Positions 62,041-64,000 of a stretch of DNA of 64,000 nt are shown one piece after another. The DNA comes from Argyresthia goedartella (Eukaryota; Arthropoda; Insecta; Lepidoptera; Argyresthiidae): the NCBI GenBank assembly GCA_949825045.1, contig OX463812.1:3952661-4016660 (forward strand), read 5' to 3'. Under the pieces are notes generated by a model. The model saw nothing but the letters and a program-made list of their open reading frames with translations. It was not told where the DNA came from and ran no database searches. The first letter of the stretch is position 1. Every line of letters begins with the position of its first letter. A program made the position numbers and the translations under genes.

Positions 62041-64000
62041 ATGCCGTTAATGCCACGAGAAACCGAGCCAAAAGGAGTGACGACGCGAAGCCAAACGTCT
62101 GGGTCTGGAGACTCGACGCCTGGTACGTCGGAATCACCTGCTCCAGCTGCACAAGGAGTAGACCTCAACGTTATCTTCGTCCTCCTAAAGGAACAAGCGA
62201 GAGAGCTAAAGGAACAGTCGCGAAAACAGGAGGAACGGGCCAGGAAACAGGAGGAACAGGCCAGGAAACAGGAAGAACAGACTCTAATCCTCCAGAATGA
62301 GCTTAGGGAACAAAAGGATCACCAGGAGGTACAGGCACGAATGCTTCGTGAGGTACATGAGTCTACGACCGAATGGAAGAGAGAGTTGTTCGAGGTCCAG
62401 GAAAAACTGGCCGATATGGATGAAAAACTGGTGAGTCGAGTCCATGATGTCGATAAAAAAATTGAGACCTGTGAGAGCCGTCTCCAAAAACTTGAGATCA
62501 AAGTGGCTAATGGTCCAAGTACCTATGTACCCGACGCATCGGTGTCCGGAGGCGGCAGGTTCAAAGTGCCCCCTTTTGACGGTAGCTCATCGTGGACTGC
62601 CTATAAGCTGCAGTTCGAGTCTGTTTCCCAGGCTAATGGCTGGAGTAAGGAGCAAGCCAGGACAGCACTGACGTTGGCGCTGCGCGACGAGGCTCTTACC
62701 ATACTAGAGGCTCTGGGAAACGACCGGACGTACGACCGCCTTCTAGAAGCCTTGGAGGCACGATACGGTGACAGTCACCTGGAGCACGTGTACCGAGCTC
62801 AGTTAAAGGACAGGACACAAGGACGTAACGAGTCCTTACAACAGTGGGCCCTGGAAATCGAGAAGTTGGTTAGGAAGGCCTATCAACGTACGTCAGCATC
62901 CTTTGTGGACAGTATGCTGGTGCAGACCTTCATCGATGGGATCCGGGATCTGGAAGTGAGGGCAGCCGTGCGATTGGGACATCATGGCAGCCTAAAGGAT
63001 GCAGTAGCCCACGCTCTCGAGGTGGAAGCTGTACGACAGGATTCATCCAGGCCTTTCAGGGTGCGAGAAGTGTCGACTACGAAGCCAGTAGATTCCCGCC
63101 GCGAATTTGGGCCACGTTGCTACCATTGTGGAGAACGTGGTCACCTGCAGTCAGGCTGTCCGAAAAGGACTAGGAGGGACAGAGACCCCGCTCCAAGGAC
63201 AAAGACAAGGAGCGGGCCAGGACATCGCGCGAGGATCGCAGCGAGCGGAGCGAGAGAGGGGATCGAAGCGAGCGGGACCGAGACCGCGACCGTGACCGCA
63301 AGCATCGCAAGGACAGGCGTAACCGGTCACCGCACGAGCGCGGCTCGCGACGTCGCTCGCGCGACCGCCACTAGAGATTCACTGAGGTATCACATAGCAC
63401 CTCCAGCCGTTGGCAGACGTAAAGGCACGAGAGTAGCTCCCGCAGCAGCGGCGGCGGGGGGCTCGGCTCGGACCGGCGCGAGCGGGAGCGCGGCGAGCGG
63501 GACCGCGGGGACAGGGGGGACCGCGGCGATAAGGACAATGATAAGAACTGATACGGTTAGCGACGAGTGGAGTGATGAAATCATGCAGCAAGCGCAACAA
63601 GAGGACCCTGACGTGAGACCCATTTTTGATTGGATTAATGCTGGCGCACCTAAACCAAGATGGTGTGATGTAGCTGCTATGAGTGCGGTAACAAAAAGCT
63701 ACTGGGCACAATGGGATAGCTTGGTTATGCATAATGGCGTTCTATGTAGAAAATGGGAATCAACAAATGGGAAGGATGCTCACCTGCAAGTCGTTGTCCC
63801 AAAGAAAAGGGTGAAAGATGTTTTGAGAAGCTTTCACGATGGAACATCCGGTGGACACCTTGGAGTAAAAAGGACCCTAATGAAAATCCGGCAACGCTTT
63901 TATTGGATTCACTGCCGAGAAGATGTTGAAAATTGGTGTAAACGATGCACTAACTGTGCATCAGTCAAGGGACCGCATACCCGTAGCCGAGGAACACTCA
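62041..64000 (+). CDS. Gag and integrase zinc domain in one open frame (3'-incomplete)
   Basis: Open from ATG 62041 for 653 codons to the window end with no stop. Residues 45-160 form a long charged coiled coil with QEERARKQEEQARKQEEQ repeats. Residues ~175-340 are the retrotransposon gag domain (FKVPPFDGSSSWTAYKLQFE, LEALEARYGDSHLEHVYRAQ). A CCHC knuckle, CYHCGERGHLQSGC, starts at ~360. The next ~120 codons are a GC-rich, Ala/Gly/Thr-rich reading. Shifting after the CCCC at 63186-63189 reveals instead an Arg/Asp/Ser-rich chain ending at TAG 63372, the more likely original gag tail. From ~510 the frame encodes the region before integrase (QAQQEDPDVRPIFDWINAG) and the zinc domain H-H-C-C (HDGTSGGHLGVKRT, WCKRCTNCASVKG). 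Protease and polymerase are absent. Confidence 0.85.
   Translation, partial: MPLMPRETEPKGVTTRSQTSGSGDSTPGTSESPAPAAQGVDLNVIFVLLKEQARELKEQSRKQEERARKQEEQARKQEEQTLILQNELREQKDHQEVQARMLREVHESTTEWKRELFEVQEKLADMDEKLVSRVHDVDKKIETCESRLQKLEIKVANGPSTYVPDASVSGGGRFKVPPFDGSSSWTAYKLQFESVSQANGWSKEQARTALTLALRDEALTILEALGNDRTYDRLLEALEARYGDSHLEHVYRAQLKDRTQGRNESLQQWALEIEKLVRKAYQRTSASFVDSMLVQTFIDGIRDLEVRAAVRLGHHGSLKDAVAHALEVEAVRQDSSRPFRVREVSTTKPVDSRREFGPRCYHCGERGHLQSGCPKRTRRDRDPAPRTKTRSGPGHRARIAASGAREGIEASGTETATVTASIARTGVTGHRTSAARDVARATATRDSLRYHIAPPAVGRRKGTRVAPAAAAAGGSARTGASGSAASGTAGTGGTAAIRTMIRTDTVSDEWSDEIMQQAQQEDPDVRPIFDWINAGAPKPRWCDVAAMSAVTKSYWAQWDSLVMHNGVLCRKWESTNGKDAHLQVVVPKKRVKDVLRSFHDGTSGGHLGVKRTLMKIRQRFYWIHCREDVENWCKRCTNCASVKGPHTRSRGTL

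Larger units (their letters stand above)
61238..64000 (+). mobile_element. Ty3/gypsy-type LTR element, 5' part (runs off window)
   Basis: 5' LTR 61238-62015, primer-binding site, and one open frame from 62041 to the last base. Gag is followed by the integrase zinc domain without protease, reverse transcriptase or RNase H, so this copy is an internal-deletion derivative, or the assembly is collapsed here. The 3' LTR and target duplication lie outside. Confidence 0.88.

Overview
This is a piece of an insect nuclear genome, almost certainly from a moth or butterfly (Lepidoptera). The sequence is AT-rich and intron-bearing, and it is packed with lepidopteran-type interspersed repeats, tRNA-headed SINEs, RTE and Jockey/CR1-type LINE fragments, BEL/Pao LTR elements and small foldback DNA elements. 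Only one host gene is convincing. It is the 3' part (six exons, minus strand, 54.7-60.5 kb) of an SLC17-type major-facilitator transporter of the insect 'putative inorganic phosphate cotransporter' group. Its N-terminal exons lie outside the window or beyond the retrotransposon at the right edge.

Layout. 0-10.8 kb: gene-poor sequence with LINE 3' ends, foldback MITEs and SINEs. 10.8-18.1 kb: a complete young BEL/Pao element (BEL-1, minus strand) with 544-bp LTRs differing at one base and a 5-bp target duplication (CATAT), inserted in a SINE. 18.7-35.2 kb: an older env-bearing BEL/Pao element (BEL-2, minus strand) broken up by three LINEs: LINE-A (22.6-26.5 kb) in its reverse transcriptase, LINE-C (27.8-28.6 kb) and LINE-B (29.4-34.5 kb) in its gag. 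36-40.4 kb: repeat debris. 40.6-43.8 kb: a Tc1/mariner-type element with about 725-bp inverted repeats and a broken transposase. 45.9-54.6 kb: an internally deleted LINE (LINE-D), five copies of a composite palindromic repeat, a 400-bp tetranucleotide tract and SINEs. 54.7-60.5 kb: the transporter gene, with transposon fragments in most introns. 61.2 kb to the end: the 5' half of a Ty3/gypsy-type LTR element.

The gypsy-type element at the right edge is the most interesting object. Its LTR carries a 58-bp tandem repeat in which each complete unit holds a perfect three-unit heat-shock element, plus two further imperfect elements, all within about 200 bp upstream of a TATA box. One reading frame is open from 62041 to the window end. 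It runs from gag and a CCHC knuckle through an Arg/Asp-rich stretch into the integrase zinc-binding domain, with protease, reverse transcriptase and RNase H missing.

Many breaks in otherwise readable transposon ORFs are single-base losses inside short homopolymer runs. This may be assembly error rather than decay and should be weighed before any element is called dead.
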